Shown: positions 1 through 6,883 of the stretch, piece by piece | How positions within the stretch are numbered: the first letter of the stretch is position 1 | Layout of the letters: every line of letters begins with the position of its first letter | Source: Actinomycetota bacterium | GTDB lineage: Bacteria > Actinomycetota > Actinomycetes > Actinomycetales > Microbacteriaceae | Reading direction: 5' to 3' | NCBI GenBank assembly: GCA_018268435.1 | Contig: JAFDWP010000108.1 | Location: 1 to 40,502, forward strand | DNA length: 40,502 bases | The notes under the pieces: generated by a model | Told to the model about the DNA's origin: nothing | What the model saw: the letters and a program-made list of their open reading frames with translations, nothing else | Database searches by the model: none | Program-made: the position numbers and the translations under genes

Positions 1-100
1 CCGCGGGGCTGTGCGGGGCGAGAGCCAGGGCCTGCAGTACCGCGATGCGCTGCACCGTGACGCGCAGCCCCGCCGTGCGGAGGATCGCCGAGGTGTCCAT
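1..100 (-). CDS. Fur-family metalloregulator, N-terminal part (truncated by window edge)
   Basis: The minus strand reads from an ATG at 98-100 into M-D-T-S-A-I-L-R-T-A-G-L-R-V-T-V-Q-R, then I-A-V-L-Q-A-L and A-P-H-S-P-A. The pattern Leu-Arg-x-x-Gly-Leu-Arg-x-T-x-x-R followed by a helix and P-H-S/T is the start of the winged-helix DNA-binding domain of Fur-family repressors (Fur/FurA/Zur/PerR). Only about 33 residues are visible, so the metal and regulon cannot be told. The start is supported by a TACGGT -10 element six bases upstream and a palindrome at 116-136. The N-terminal helix match is good; the subfamily is open. Confidence 0.75.
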   Translation of the reverse strand, partial: MDTSAILRTAGLRVTVQRIAVLQALALAPHSPA

Positions 101-106
101 GCCTCC

Positions 107-136
107 ACCGTAGCTTTTTCTGAATCATTCAGGAAA
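107..136 (-). promoter_or_regulatory. Fur-family gene promoter with palindromic operator
   Basis: On the minus strand a -10-like TACGGT lies at 107-112, exactly six bases before the ATG of the Fur-family gene. Just upstream, 116-136 is a 21-bp imperfect palindrome with 10-nt arms around a central base (core CTGAAT-c-ATTCAG at 120-132, one mismatched pair). It is AT-rich in a GC-rich background and sits between the expected -35 and -10, the usual place for a repressor operator. Autoregulation by the adjacent Fur-family protein is inferred. Confidence 0.55.
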
Positions 137-192
137 CTGGAGGAGGGATGGGCGTGTCGCCGGGGACCCGCCGGTATGCCGGGGTGGGACGG

Positions 193-1503
193 TCAGAGCC
201 GCCCGGCCGCCTTGAGCTCGAGGTAGCGATCCGCGATGCGCGGCGGGAGGTCGTCCGGATCCGCGGCGAGCGGCTCGGCGCCCGCCCTCCGGATCGCGTC
301 CGCGACGCGGGCCGCGTCGGCCAGGGTGCGCTCGGCGGCCGCGGCGAGGTACACGTCCTCACGGGAGTCGCGAGCCCGGGCGAGAGCGTCGATCGAGACG
401 TCGGTGGCGGATCCGACCAGGACCGTCGTCGCTCGGGAGACGGTGGGGAACGCGCCGAGGAAGGAGCGAGCGCTCTCGACCGCATCCTGCGCGGTGAGCA
501 CCACGATCAGTGACGGCCGCGTGGTCACCGTGCGGATCGCGGCGAACGCGGCACCCCAGTCGGTGTCGACGAGCCGCGCATGCACCGGGGCCATCGCGTC
601 CGAGAGCGCGGGCAGCAGGGCGTGTCCCTCGACACCGCTGACCCGTCCGCGCACCGCGCGGTCGAACAGCAGCAGGTGCACATGGTCGCCGGCGCGCTGC
701 GCGAGCGCGGCCAGCAGCAGCGCGGACTCGTAGGCGGCGTCGAGGCGGGTGCCGTCGCCGACGCGGGCGGCCGAGGTGCGCCCGGTGTCGATGAGGATCA
801 CGACGTGCCGATCGCGCTCCGGCCGCCAGGTGCGCAGCATGGTGGTCCCGGCGCGCGCCGTGGCACGCCAGTCGATCGAGCGCACGTCGTCGCCGCGCAC
901 GTACTCGCGCAGCGAATCGAACTCGGTGCCCTGACCGCGCACCTGCACGCTCGTGTTGCCGTCGAGCTCGCGCAGGCGCGCCAGGCGTGAGGGCAGGTGC
1001 CGACGGGAGGTGAACGGAGGCAGGATCCGGATCGCCCCGCGCACGCGGTGGCGTCCCTGACGGCCGGCGACGCCCAGTGGTCCGGTCGAGCGCACGGCGA
1101 CGAACTCGCTGGACAGCTCGCCGCGGCGTCGGGGCAGCAGCGCGATGGGCAGCCGTCGCCGCTCGCCGGCGGGAAGGTCCAGCCGCGCCCTTCCGTGCTC
1201 GGCGGCATCGGCGGTGGGCTGCCAGCCGTCGCGGATCCGGCCGCGCAGCCGGCGGGTGCCGAGGTTCTGCACGATCACGGTCGCCGTCACCGGCTCGAGC
1301 TGGCGGCCGCGGCTCGGCACCTCGCGGGTGATCCGCAGCGCGCGCAGCGGTGCGGCCAGCAGCACGTCGACGCCGATGAGCACCGCGCAGAACGCGAGCC
1401 ACCCGATCAGCACGAACCACGGCGGGATCCCGAGGGCGTCGAGCAGCACGAGCGGGACGACGCCGAGCGCGGCGACGACGACGAGGCGACCGGTGAGGAA
1501 CAC
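193..1503 (-). CDS. DUF58 domain protein (MoxR-associated)
   Basis: This 436-aa protein has two N-terminal membrane segments (about residues 6-22 and 29-50). A beta-rich middle follows, then the DUF58 signature at about 194-219 (EFDSLREYVRGDD, then RSIDW and RATARAG). A von Willebrand A-like strand with an Asp-x-Gly-x-x-Ser metal-site pattern lies at 234-244 (VVILIDTGRTS). DUF58 proteins occur next to MoxR AAA+ ATPases and are thought to act with them as chaperone partners at the membrane; the substrate is unknown. The start is GTG at 1501-1503 with a GGAGAG ribosome site, 16 bp after the MoxR stop. It is the last gene of the five-gene operon. The family call is firm. Confidence 0.93.
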   Translation of the reverse strand: MFLTGRLVVVAALGVVPLVLLDALGIPPWFVLIGWLAFCAVLIGVDVLLAAPLRALRITREVPSRGRQLEPVTATVIVQNLGTRRLRGRIRDGWQPTADAAEHGRARLDLPAGERRRLPIALLPRRRGELSSEFVAVRSTGPLGVAGRQGRHRVRGAIRILPPFTSRRHLPSRLARLRELDGNTSVQVRGQGTEFDSLREYVRGDDVRSIDWRATARAGTTMLRTWRPERDRHVVILIDTGRTSAARVGDGTRLDAAYESALLLAALAQRAGDHVHLLLFDRAVRGRVSGVEGHALLPALSDAMAPVHARLVDTDWGAAFAAIRTVTTRPSLIVVLTAQDAVESARSFLGAFPTVSRATTVLVGSATDVSIDALARARDSREDVYLAAAAERTLADAARVADAIRRAGAEPLAADPDDLPPRIADRYLELKAAGRL

Positions 1504-1519
1504 TCAGCTCTCCGCGGGC

Positions 1520-2632
1520 TCAGATCGGGACACGGGTCTGCTGCACGACGCTGGTCAGCACGGCGTCGGCGGAGACGCCCTCCATCTCGGCGTCAGGCCG
1601 CAGCTGCAGCCGGTGCCGCCATACCGGGATCAGCATGGTCTGGACGTGATCCGGCGTGACCGCGCGGGAGCCGTTGAGCCACGCCCACGCCTTCGCCGCG
1701 GCCAGCAGCGCGGTCGACGCGCGGGGGCTCGCGCCCAGCTGCACAGAGGGGGACTGCCGGGTGGCGCGGGCGAGATCGACCACGTAGCCCAGCACGTCGT
1801 CGGTCACCTGCACGCGTCCGACGGCGCGCTGCGCGGCGAGGATCTCCTCGGCCGTGACCACCGGATGCAGATCCGTGAGCTCACGCGGGGAGAAGCCGTC
1901 CGCGTGGCGGCGCAGCACCGACACCTCGGCGTCGCGCTCCGGCACGCCGACGACGAGCTTCATCAGGAAGCGGTCGAGCTGGGCCTCCGGCAGGGAGTAG
2001 GTGCCCTCGTGCTCGATCGGGTTCTGCGTGGCGGCGACGAGGAACGGATCCGGCAGCGGCATGCTCGCCCCGTCGGACGAGACCTGGCGCTCCTCCATCG
2101 CCTCCAGCAGCGCCGCCTGGGTCTTCGGCGGAGTGCGGTTGATCTCGTCGGCGAGCAGGATGTTGGTGAACACCGGTCCGCGGCGGAACTCGAACTCGCC
2201 GGTTCGCGCGTCGTAGACGAGCGAACCGGTGACGTCGCCCGGCATCAGGTCGGGGGTGAACTGCACACGCTTCGTGTCGAGTCCGAGCGCGCGGGAGAAC
2301 GAGCGCACCACGAGGGTCTTCGCCACGCCCGGCACGCCCTCGAGCAGCACATGCCCGCGGGCGAGCAGTGCGACCAGCAGCCCGGTGACGGTGCCGGCCT
2401 GGCCGACCACGGCCTTGTCCACCTCGGTGCGCACACGCTGCATGGCCTGGCGCAGCGCGGCGTCCTCGGACGCGGGCGCCGCCGACGGCGCGGCGGCGGT
2501 CGTGGTCTCCGACGCGGGTGGCGCCTGCGCGGCGGGTGCCGGCGACGCTGCGGGGGTCGCCGGGGGAGCGGGGGGTGCCGGGGGGTACCCCGGGGCGGAT
2601 CCTGTGGGGTCGTAGCCGGGATGATCGGTCAC
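1520..2632 (-). CDS. MoxR family AAA+ ATPase
   Basis: This 370-aa AAA+ ATPase has an unusual Pro/Ala-rich N-terminal extension of about 55 residues. The Walker A is GVPGVAKT (99-106), the Walker B is NILLADEINRT (about 157-167, with D162 and E163), and sensor 1 is ATQNP (about 201-205). MoxR proteins are chaperone-like ATPases that work with vWA-domain partners, here the DUF58 protein encoded next. The start is GTG at 2630-2632, overlapping the stop of the DUF4350 gene as GTGA, which indicates [13 protein letters not shown] coupling. The Pro-rich tail probably tethers the ATPase or binds a partner (inference). Orthologous clusters exist in M. tuberculosis around moxR2. Confidence 0.95.
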   Translation of the reverse strand: MTDHPGYDPTGSAPGYPPAPPAPPATPAASPAPAAQAPPASETTTAAAPSAAPASEDAALRQAMQRVRTEVDKAVVGQAGTVTGLLVALLARGHVLLEGVPGVAKTLVVRSFSRALGLDTKRVQFTPDLMPGDVTGSLVYDARTGEFEFRRGPVFTNILLADEINRTPPKTQAALLEAMEERQVSSDGASMPLPDPFLVAATQNPIEHEGTYSLPEAQLDRFLMKLVVGVPERDAEVSVLRRHADGFSPRELTDLHPVVTAEEILAAQRAVGRVQVTDDVLGYVVDLARATRQSPSVQLGASPRASTALLAAAKAWAWLNGSRAVTPDHVQTMLIPVWRHRLQLRPDAEMEGVSADAVLTSVVQQTRVPI

Positions 2633-3858
2633 GGGCTGCTCCTTTCGATGCGGACGGCGTTCTCCACCGCGGTCTCGATCTCGGCGAGTCGGCGGGCGTA
2701 GGGCACGAGTTCGGCGTCGGTGCCGGGGAGGGGGCCGACGAGCAGGGCGCGGCAGCCGGCCCGATCCGCTCTGATGCGGTCCGCTGCGGCGTCGGCGACG
2801 GCACCGGGGTCGGCGCGGGCGGCGAGCCCGAGACGGAGCGCGAGCCGGGCGAGCGTGCCGGCGCGGAGCGCTTCCGCCGCATGCGCGGCATCGGCCGCCT
2901 TCGCCGTGAGCCGGGCGCGGCCGAGCATCGTCTCGGAGGCGCGCACGGTGACCGGCAGGGTCTCGGCGACGAGCGGTCCGAACCGGCGCCCGCGCCAGAC
3001 GGCGGCGAGCAGGGCGGTGATCATGCCGAGCGCGACGACGGGGCTCACCCAGCCGGGCGTGAGGTCGGCGAGGCTCTTCGGCACGTCGACGTCGGTGCGG
3101 TCCGAGTCGTCGAACGACGGCACGTACCAGATGACGTGCGGCTGCGCGCCGAGCAGCGCGAGGCCGAGCGCGGCGTTCCCGCGTTCGGCGAGCCGGTCAT
3201 TGGTGAACAGTGCGACGCCGTCGACGATCGCCCGACGCCCGCGGTCGTCATCCGCGATCAGCACCGCCGCGCCCGCGGCATCCCCGAAGCAGGCGGTGAC
3301 GCCCGAAGAGGGGACGAACAGCTGTCCCGGCGCGATCGTGCCGACGTGCGCGAAGGCCGCCACGTCGCATTCGGCCCGAACGGTGGCAGGCGAGGGGCCG
3401 GAGGCGTAGCGGCCGAGATCGAGCATCCGCAGCATCCGTGCGCTCGGCGAGACCAGCACCACGTCGTGCGCAGCGTCGAGCAGCCCGGTGACGCCGGCGT
3501 CGCTGAGCGTGTAGGGGTCGCTCATCACGAGCGTGGTGGTGGCGTCGAGCCGGCGTTCGGCCTCGGCGCGGGTGCGCACCACGTCGACGGTCACGCCCTG
3601 CTGCCGGAGGATCTGGGCGAGCGCCTGCATGCCGCCCGGACCGGGGCGCCCCGGGTCGAGGCTGTCGCGCTGCGCGACCGACGGTACGCCGAGCAACAGT
3701 CCGGCGGTCGCCGCGATGAGCACGAGTCCGACCACGAGGCTCCAGCCGAGCGCGCGCCGCAGCCGACCCGGGATGCGCACGAGCGTCTCCGGCGCCTCCG
3801 TCGCGGCTTCGGGAGCGGCCTGATCCCGCGGCGGGGCGGGGGACGCGGCGGCGGTCAT
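2629..3858 (-). CDS. DUF4350 domain membrane protein
   Basis: This 409-aa protein is anchored by a membrane segment at about 37-58 and has a second one near residue 260, before a Walker-less C-terminal helical region rich in Ala and Arg. The middle (about 70-240) fits DUF4350, a domain resembling GATase-like folds and found beside MoxR/DUF58/DUF4129 genes. No catalytic residues stand out. The ATG at 3856-3858 overlaps the DUF4129 stop (ATGA) and its own stop overlaps the MoxR GTG, so it sits inside a tightly coupled operon. A structural role in the envelope MoxR system is inferred from context only. The same frame stays open far upstream to about 4980, but that stretch shadows the two preceding genes. 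Confidence 0.88.
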   Translation of the reverse strand: MTAAASPAPPRDQAAPEAATEAPETLVRIPGRLRRALGWSLVVGLVLIAATAGLLLGVPSVAQRDSLDPGRPGPGGMQALAQILRQQGVTVDVVRTRAEAERRLDATTTLVMSDPYTLSDAGVTGLLDAAHDVVLVSPSARMLRMLDLGRYASGPSPATVRAECDVAAFAHVGTIAPGQLFVPSSGVTACFGDAAGAAVLIADDDRGRRAIVDGVALFTNDRLAERGNAALGLALLGAQPHVIWYVPSFDDSDRTDVDVPKSLADLTPGWVSPVVALGMITALLAAVWRGRRFGPLVAETLPVTVRASETMLGRARLTAKAADAAHAAEALRAGTLARLALRLGLAARADPGAVADAAADRIRADRAGCRALLVGPLPGTDAELVPYARRLAEIETAVENAVRIERSSP

Positions 3859-4556
3859 GCGGGCACCGCCTCTGGCAGCGGCGCCGGTCGCAGGGCGCGC
3901 ACCTTTTCGTCTGTGCAGGCCAGCTCGCCGTACCTCTCCGCGGTGCCGGCACGGCCGAGATAGCGCACCTCGTCGAACGCCACGGCGGCCTCGTGCAGCG
4001 CCTCGCGCTCGCCTGGGAAGGGCGTCGCCGCCTCGCGTGCGATGGTCTGCGCGGTCGCACCGGGCGCGGGGGCGATGAGGTCGCGCTCGAGCAGGGACCG
4101 GGCGATCGCACGGTACCGGAGCACGATCGCGCCCGCCCAGTCCTCGTCGCGCGCGGCGCGGTCGGCATCGGCGCGCAGCTGCGCGGCCGAGCGGTCGTCG
4201 GCGGAGCCGAGCAGCACCGATCCCACGGCGCGCGTCCGTGACCGCCGCGGGCGTCCCCAGATCAGCAGCACGACGATCAGCGCCGCGACCAGGACGATGC
4301 CGATCACGATCGCCGCCCAGGGGCCGAGGCCCGCCGCGTGCTGCGGGGTGAACAGACCGATGAGGAAGTCGACCACGGCACGCGCCCACTGATCGATGAG
4401 CGTCGGCTTCGCGGCCTGGTATTCGGGCTTGGCCAGCTCCTTCTCCGCGAGCTCGCGCGCGGTGTCGCCGTCCGGGATCAGCGGGATCGCCCCGAGCCCG
4501 AGCCCCAGCGCCGCCGGGCGGACGACGAGCGCGAGGCGGAGCGCGGATCCGGTCAT
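3855..4556 (-). CDS. DUF4129 domain membrane protein
   Basis: This 233-aa protein has a hydrophobic N-terminus (about 8-25), a strong membrane helix at about 82-103 followed by basic residues (stop transfer), and a cytoplasmic DUF4129-type C-terminal domain. Its pattern R-D-E-D-W-A-G-A-I-V-L-R-Y-R-A near residues 135-150 is typical. In other bacteria DUF4129 is fused to transglutaminase-like proteins or follows MoxR/DUF58 genes. Here it overlaps both neighbours by 4 bp (ATGA). The function is unknown; I infer a scaffold or substrate-presenting role for the MoxR ATPase. Confidence 0.88.
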   Translation of the reverse strand: MTGSALRLALVVRPAALGLGLGAIPLIPDGDTARELAEKELAKPEYQAAKPTLIDQWARAVVDFLIGLFTPQHAAGLGPWAAIVIGIVLVAALIVVLLIWGRPRRSRTRAVGSVLLGSADDRSAAQLRADADRAARDEDWAGAIVLRYRAIARSLLERDLIAPAPGATAQTIAREAATPFPGEREALHEAAVAFDEVRYLGRAGTAERYGELACTDEKVRALRPAPLPEAVPA

Positions 4557-5938
4557 CGCCGGTCGGATCCGGGCGCGGCCCAGCCCTCATCCTGACTCGG
4601 CCTCGCCCACGGACTCTGCTGCGCGGGCGGGATCGGTGCGGCGGGCGCGGGCGGGGGAGCGGGCACGGAGCCGGGGACGGCGGCGGCCGGCGGCGCGGCG
4701 TGCGCCGGGGCCGTGTACCCCTGCGGGGCCGTGTACCCCTGCGGGGCCGTGTACCCCTGCAGGGCGTACCCCTGCGGGGCGTACCCCTGCGGGGCGTACC
4801 CGGCGGGTACCGGGTATCCCGGGACCGGGCCGGGTGGCAGCGGGTACGGCACCGCGCGCGGCGGACGGAACCCCGCGCGTACGGCCCTCGCCGGATCGAT
4901 CCGGAACGGATCCGACCCATCATCGAGTCCGGCGGCGCGGCGCTCCGTCGTCGCCAGCAGATCCTGGTCGAGACCCTCATAGCGCATGCGGCAGTCGATG
5001 TAGACGAGGGCTCCGGCCGTGGACTGCACGACCGAGCTGATCGACTGCAGGATCACGACGAGGATCTCGGTGATGACCAGCCCCACGATCATGCCGACGG
5101 CCAGCGAGCCCTCGGTCATGCCTGTCGGGCTGAAGACCGGGCCGAACAGCGACGTGATCAGGCTGCCGATCATGCTGACGGACTGGGTCCCCACGTACAT
5201 GATCAACCCGATCAGGAACACGATCCCGAAGGCGAACCAGAAGCGACCGCGGGTGAGACGCCAGGAGCGCACGATCGCCTCGCGCACCCCGGCGCCCTCG
5301 AGTACCAGCAGGGACGGCACGAGCATCAGCTTGGTGCCGATCCAGATCGCCAGCACGACAAGCCCGAGGATCCCCAGCACCACGGCGATCACCGTGAACG
5401 CGATGCCGGCGCCGTCGAAGCCGGTGGGCAGGCCGATCGCGAGCAGCGGCACGCCCAGGATCAGCAGCACGGCGAGCGCCGCGGCCACGCCGTAGAGCAG
5501 CGTGTAGCCGATCAGCCGCCACGCGGCGGGACGCACCCGCGCCCAGAGCGCGCCGAGCGTCGAGGACTCGCGCAGCACGGCGGCGCGCACATCGGCCGCC
5601 ACGATCCCCTGCACGATCGCAGTGAACGCGACGGAGAACAGCCCCATCAGCAGCCCGGCCCCCGCGATGAACGCCATCGACCCCAGGTACAGGGTGGTCC
5701 ACTCCTCGCTGCCGGTCTGCACGGTGCGCAGTCGGCTCAGGGTCGCGAACGCCACGGCGCCGACCACGGCGAGCACCACGATCATCACGACCAGCTGCAC
5801 GACCACGGCGAATCCGAACAGCACCCGGGGATTGTGCCGGAGCGCGGAGAACGACTTGCCGAGGATCGTGCCGAAGCCGAGCGGGCGCAGCGGGATCAGG
5901 CCGGGCTTGGGCGCAGGGGTCCAGGTGGGTTGGCTCAC
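4553..5938 (-). CDS. multi-pass membrane protein with GPDPase-membrane-type domain and Tyr/Pro/Gln repeat tail
   Basis: This 461-aa protein has about six hydrophobic segments in the first 330 residues, resembling the glycerophosphoryl diester phosphodiesterase membrane domain, but no phosphodiesterase catalytic domain. The C-terminal 130 residues are low-complexity and Pro-rich, with repeats of G-Y-A-P-Q and G-Y-T-A-P-Q encoded by a DNA tandem repeat. I chose the GTG at 5936-5938 because GGAGG lies three to four bases upstream; the frame is open further to 6079 without a ribosome site. It is the first gene of the DUF4129-DUF4350-MoxR-DUF58 operon. Such membrane proteins recur beside actinobacterial MoxR clusters; the function is unknown. 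Confidence 0.85.
   Translation of the reverse strand: MSQPTWTPAPKPGLIPLRPLGFGTILGKSFSALRHNPRVLFGFAVVVQLVVMIVVLAVVGAVAFATLSRLRTVQTGSEEWTTLYLGSMAFIAGAGLLMGLFSVAFTAIVQGIVAADVRAAVLRESSTLGALWARVRPAAWRLIGYTLLYGVAAALAVLLILGVPLLAIGLPTGFDGAGIAFTVIAVVLGILGLVVLAIWIGTKLMLVPSLLVLEGAGVREAIVRSWRLTRGRFWFAFGIVFLIGLIMYVGTQSVSMIGSLITSLFGPVFSPTGMTEGSLAVGMIVGLVITEILVVILQSISSVVQSTAGALVYIDCRMRYEGLDQDLLATTERRAAGLDDGSDPFRIDPARAVRAGFRPPRAVPYPLPPGPVPGYPVPAGYAPQGYAPQGYALQGYTAPQGYTAPQGYTAPAHAAPPAAAVPGSVPAPPPAPAAPIPPAQQSPWARPSQDEGWAAPGSDRR
4707..4805. repeat. in-frame tandem repeat, 3 x 18 bp then 3 x 15 bp
   Basis: Three perfect copies of an 18-bp unit beginning ggggccgtgtacccc occupy 4707-4760. Three 15-bp derivatives follow (4761-4775, 4776-4790, 4791-4805), the last one degenerate. 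On the minus strand they encode the G-Y-T-A-P-Q and G-Y-A-P-Q repeats in the C-terminal tail of the membrane protein. Unit lengths are multiples of three, so copy-number change would keep the frame. Confidence 0.95.
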
Positions 5939-6100
5939 GAGTCCTCCGGTTCGCGTGTGGCTCCATCGTGTCATATCGCCAACGGCGAGGCGGCGGGCGG
6001 TGTGAGGGCGGCGCGAGGGCGGCGCTTCCGCCCAGTTCAGCAGCGGTGAAGTACGCTGGACCGACGTGGGGACGCCCATACGCGCCCCGACGCCACCGAT

Positions 6101-6126
6101 GAGATCCGAACACCGCGAGATCCGAA
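6101..6126 (+). repeat. 10-bp direct repeat just before mtrA
   Basis: The sequence gagatccgaa occurs at 6101-6110 and again at 6117-6126, 16 bp start to start, ending 16 bp before the mtrA ATG. It could be a response-regulator or other protein site in the mtrA leader, or chance. No clear ribosome site is visible between it and the ATG. Confidence 0.6.
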
Positions 6127-6142
6127 AGACGACTGGCCGCCC

Positions 6143-6823
6143 ATGACCTCACGCATCCTCGTGGTCGATGACGACACGGCTCTGGCCGAGATGATCGGCA
6201 TCGTGCTGCGCACGGAGGGCTTCGAGCCCGTGTTCTGCGCGGACGGCGCCAAGGCCGTGGACGAATGGCGCGCCCAGCGCCCCGACCTCGTGCTGCTGGA
6301 CCTCATGCTCCCCGGCATGGACGGCATCGAGATCTGCACCCGGATCCGCGCCGAGTCCGGCGTGCCGGTGATCATGCTCACCGCGCGCAGCGACACCGCC
6401 GACGTGGTGCGCGGACTCGAGGTCGGCGCCGACGACTACATGGTCAAGCCGTTCAACCCGAAGGAGCTCGTCGCGCGCATCCGCACCCGGCTGCGGCCGA
6501 CGCCGCAGTCCACGAGCGAGGTGCTGCGCATCGGCGATCTCACGATCGACGTGGACGCGCACGAGGTGCGCCGCGGCAGCGCGCCCATCGCGCTGACCCC
6601 GCTCGAGTTCCAGCTGCTCGTCGCCCTCGCCTCCAAGCCCCAGCAGGTGTTCTCTCGCGAGATGCTGCTGGAGCAGGTCTGGGGATACCACTACAAGGCC
6701 GACACCCGCCTGGTGAACGTGCATGTGCAGCGCCTGCGCGCGAAGGTCGAGCTCGATCCGGACAACCCGCGGATCGTGACCACGGTGCGCGGCGTCGGGT
6801 ACCGCGCGGGGAGCGTGATCTGA
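6143..6823 (+). CDS. mtrA: response regulator MtrA
   Basis: This 226-aa OmpR/PhoB-type regulator has a receiver domain at residues 4-115 with acidic pair D10/D11, phospho-acceptor D53 (in VLLDLMLPGMDG), T80 and K102 (VKPF). A winged-helix DNA-binding domain at about 130-224 ends in VRGVGYRAG. It is near-identical in pattern to M. tuberculosis MtrA. MtrA with MtrB controls cell-wall hydrolases, cell division and osmotic adaptation in actinobacteria. The ATG at 6143 gives the full family length, although the ribosome site is weak. It is the first gene of mtrA-mtrB-lpqB and is divergent from the MoxR operon across 204 bp. Confidence 0.98.
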   Translation: MTSRILVVDDDTALAEMIGIVLRTEGFEPVFCADGAKAVDEWRAQRPDLVLLDLMLPGMDGIEICTRIRAESGVPVIMLTARSDTADVVRGLEVGADDYMVKPFNPKELVARIRTRLRPTPQSTSEVLRIGDLTIDVDAHEVRRGSAPIALTPLEFQLLVALASKPQQVFSREMLLEQVWGYHYKADTRLVNVHVQRLRAKVELDPDNPRIVTTVRGVGYRAGSVI

Positions 6824-6883
6824 CCCGTCCGGGTCGGGTACCGTGCGCCCGCGCAGAGCACTCCCGCCGATGAAGGTCCGCCG

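Noticed and set aside
137-192. Terminator for the DUF58 operon
   Set aside because: Only 4-bp inverted repeats are visible; not convincing.
1145-2701. Long plus-strand open frame opposite DUF58 and MoxR
   Set aside because: Antisense shadow; Arg/Gly-rich with no domain, whereas the minus strand has clear Walker and DUF58 motifs.
4707-4805. Short regular repeats considered as a CRISPR array
   Set aside because: Units are contiguous, without unique spacers, and encode a repeated peptide in frame.
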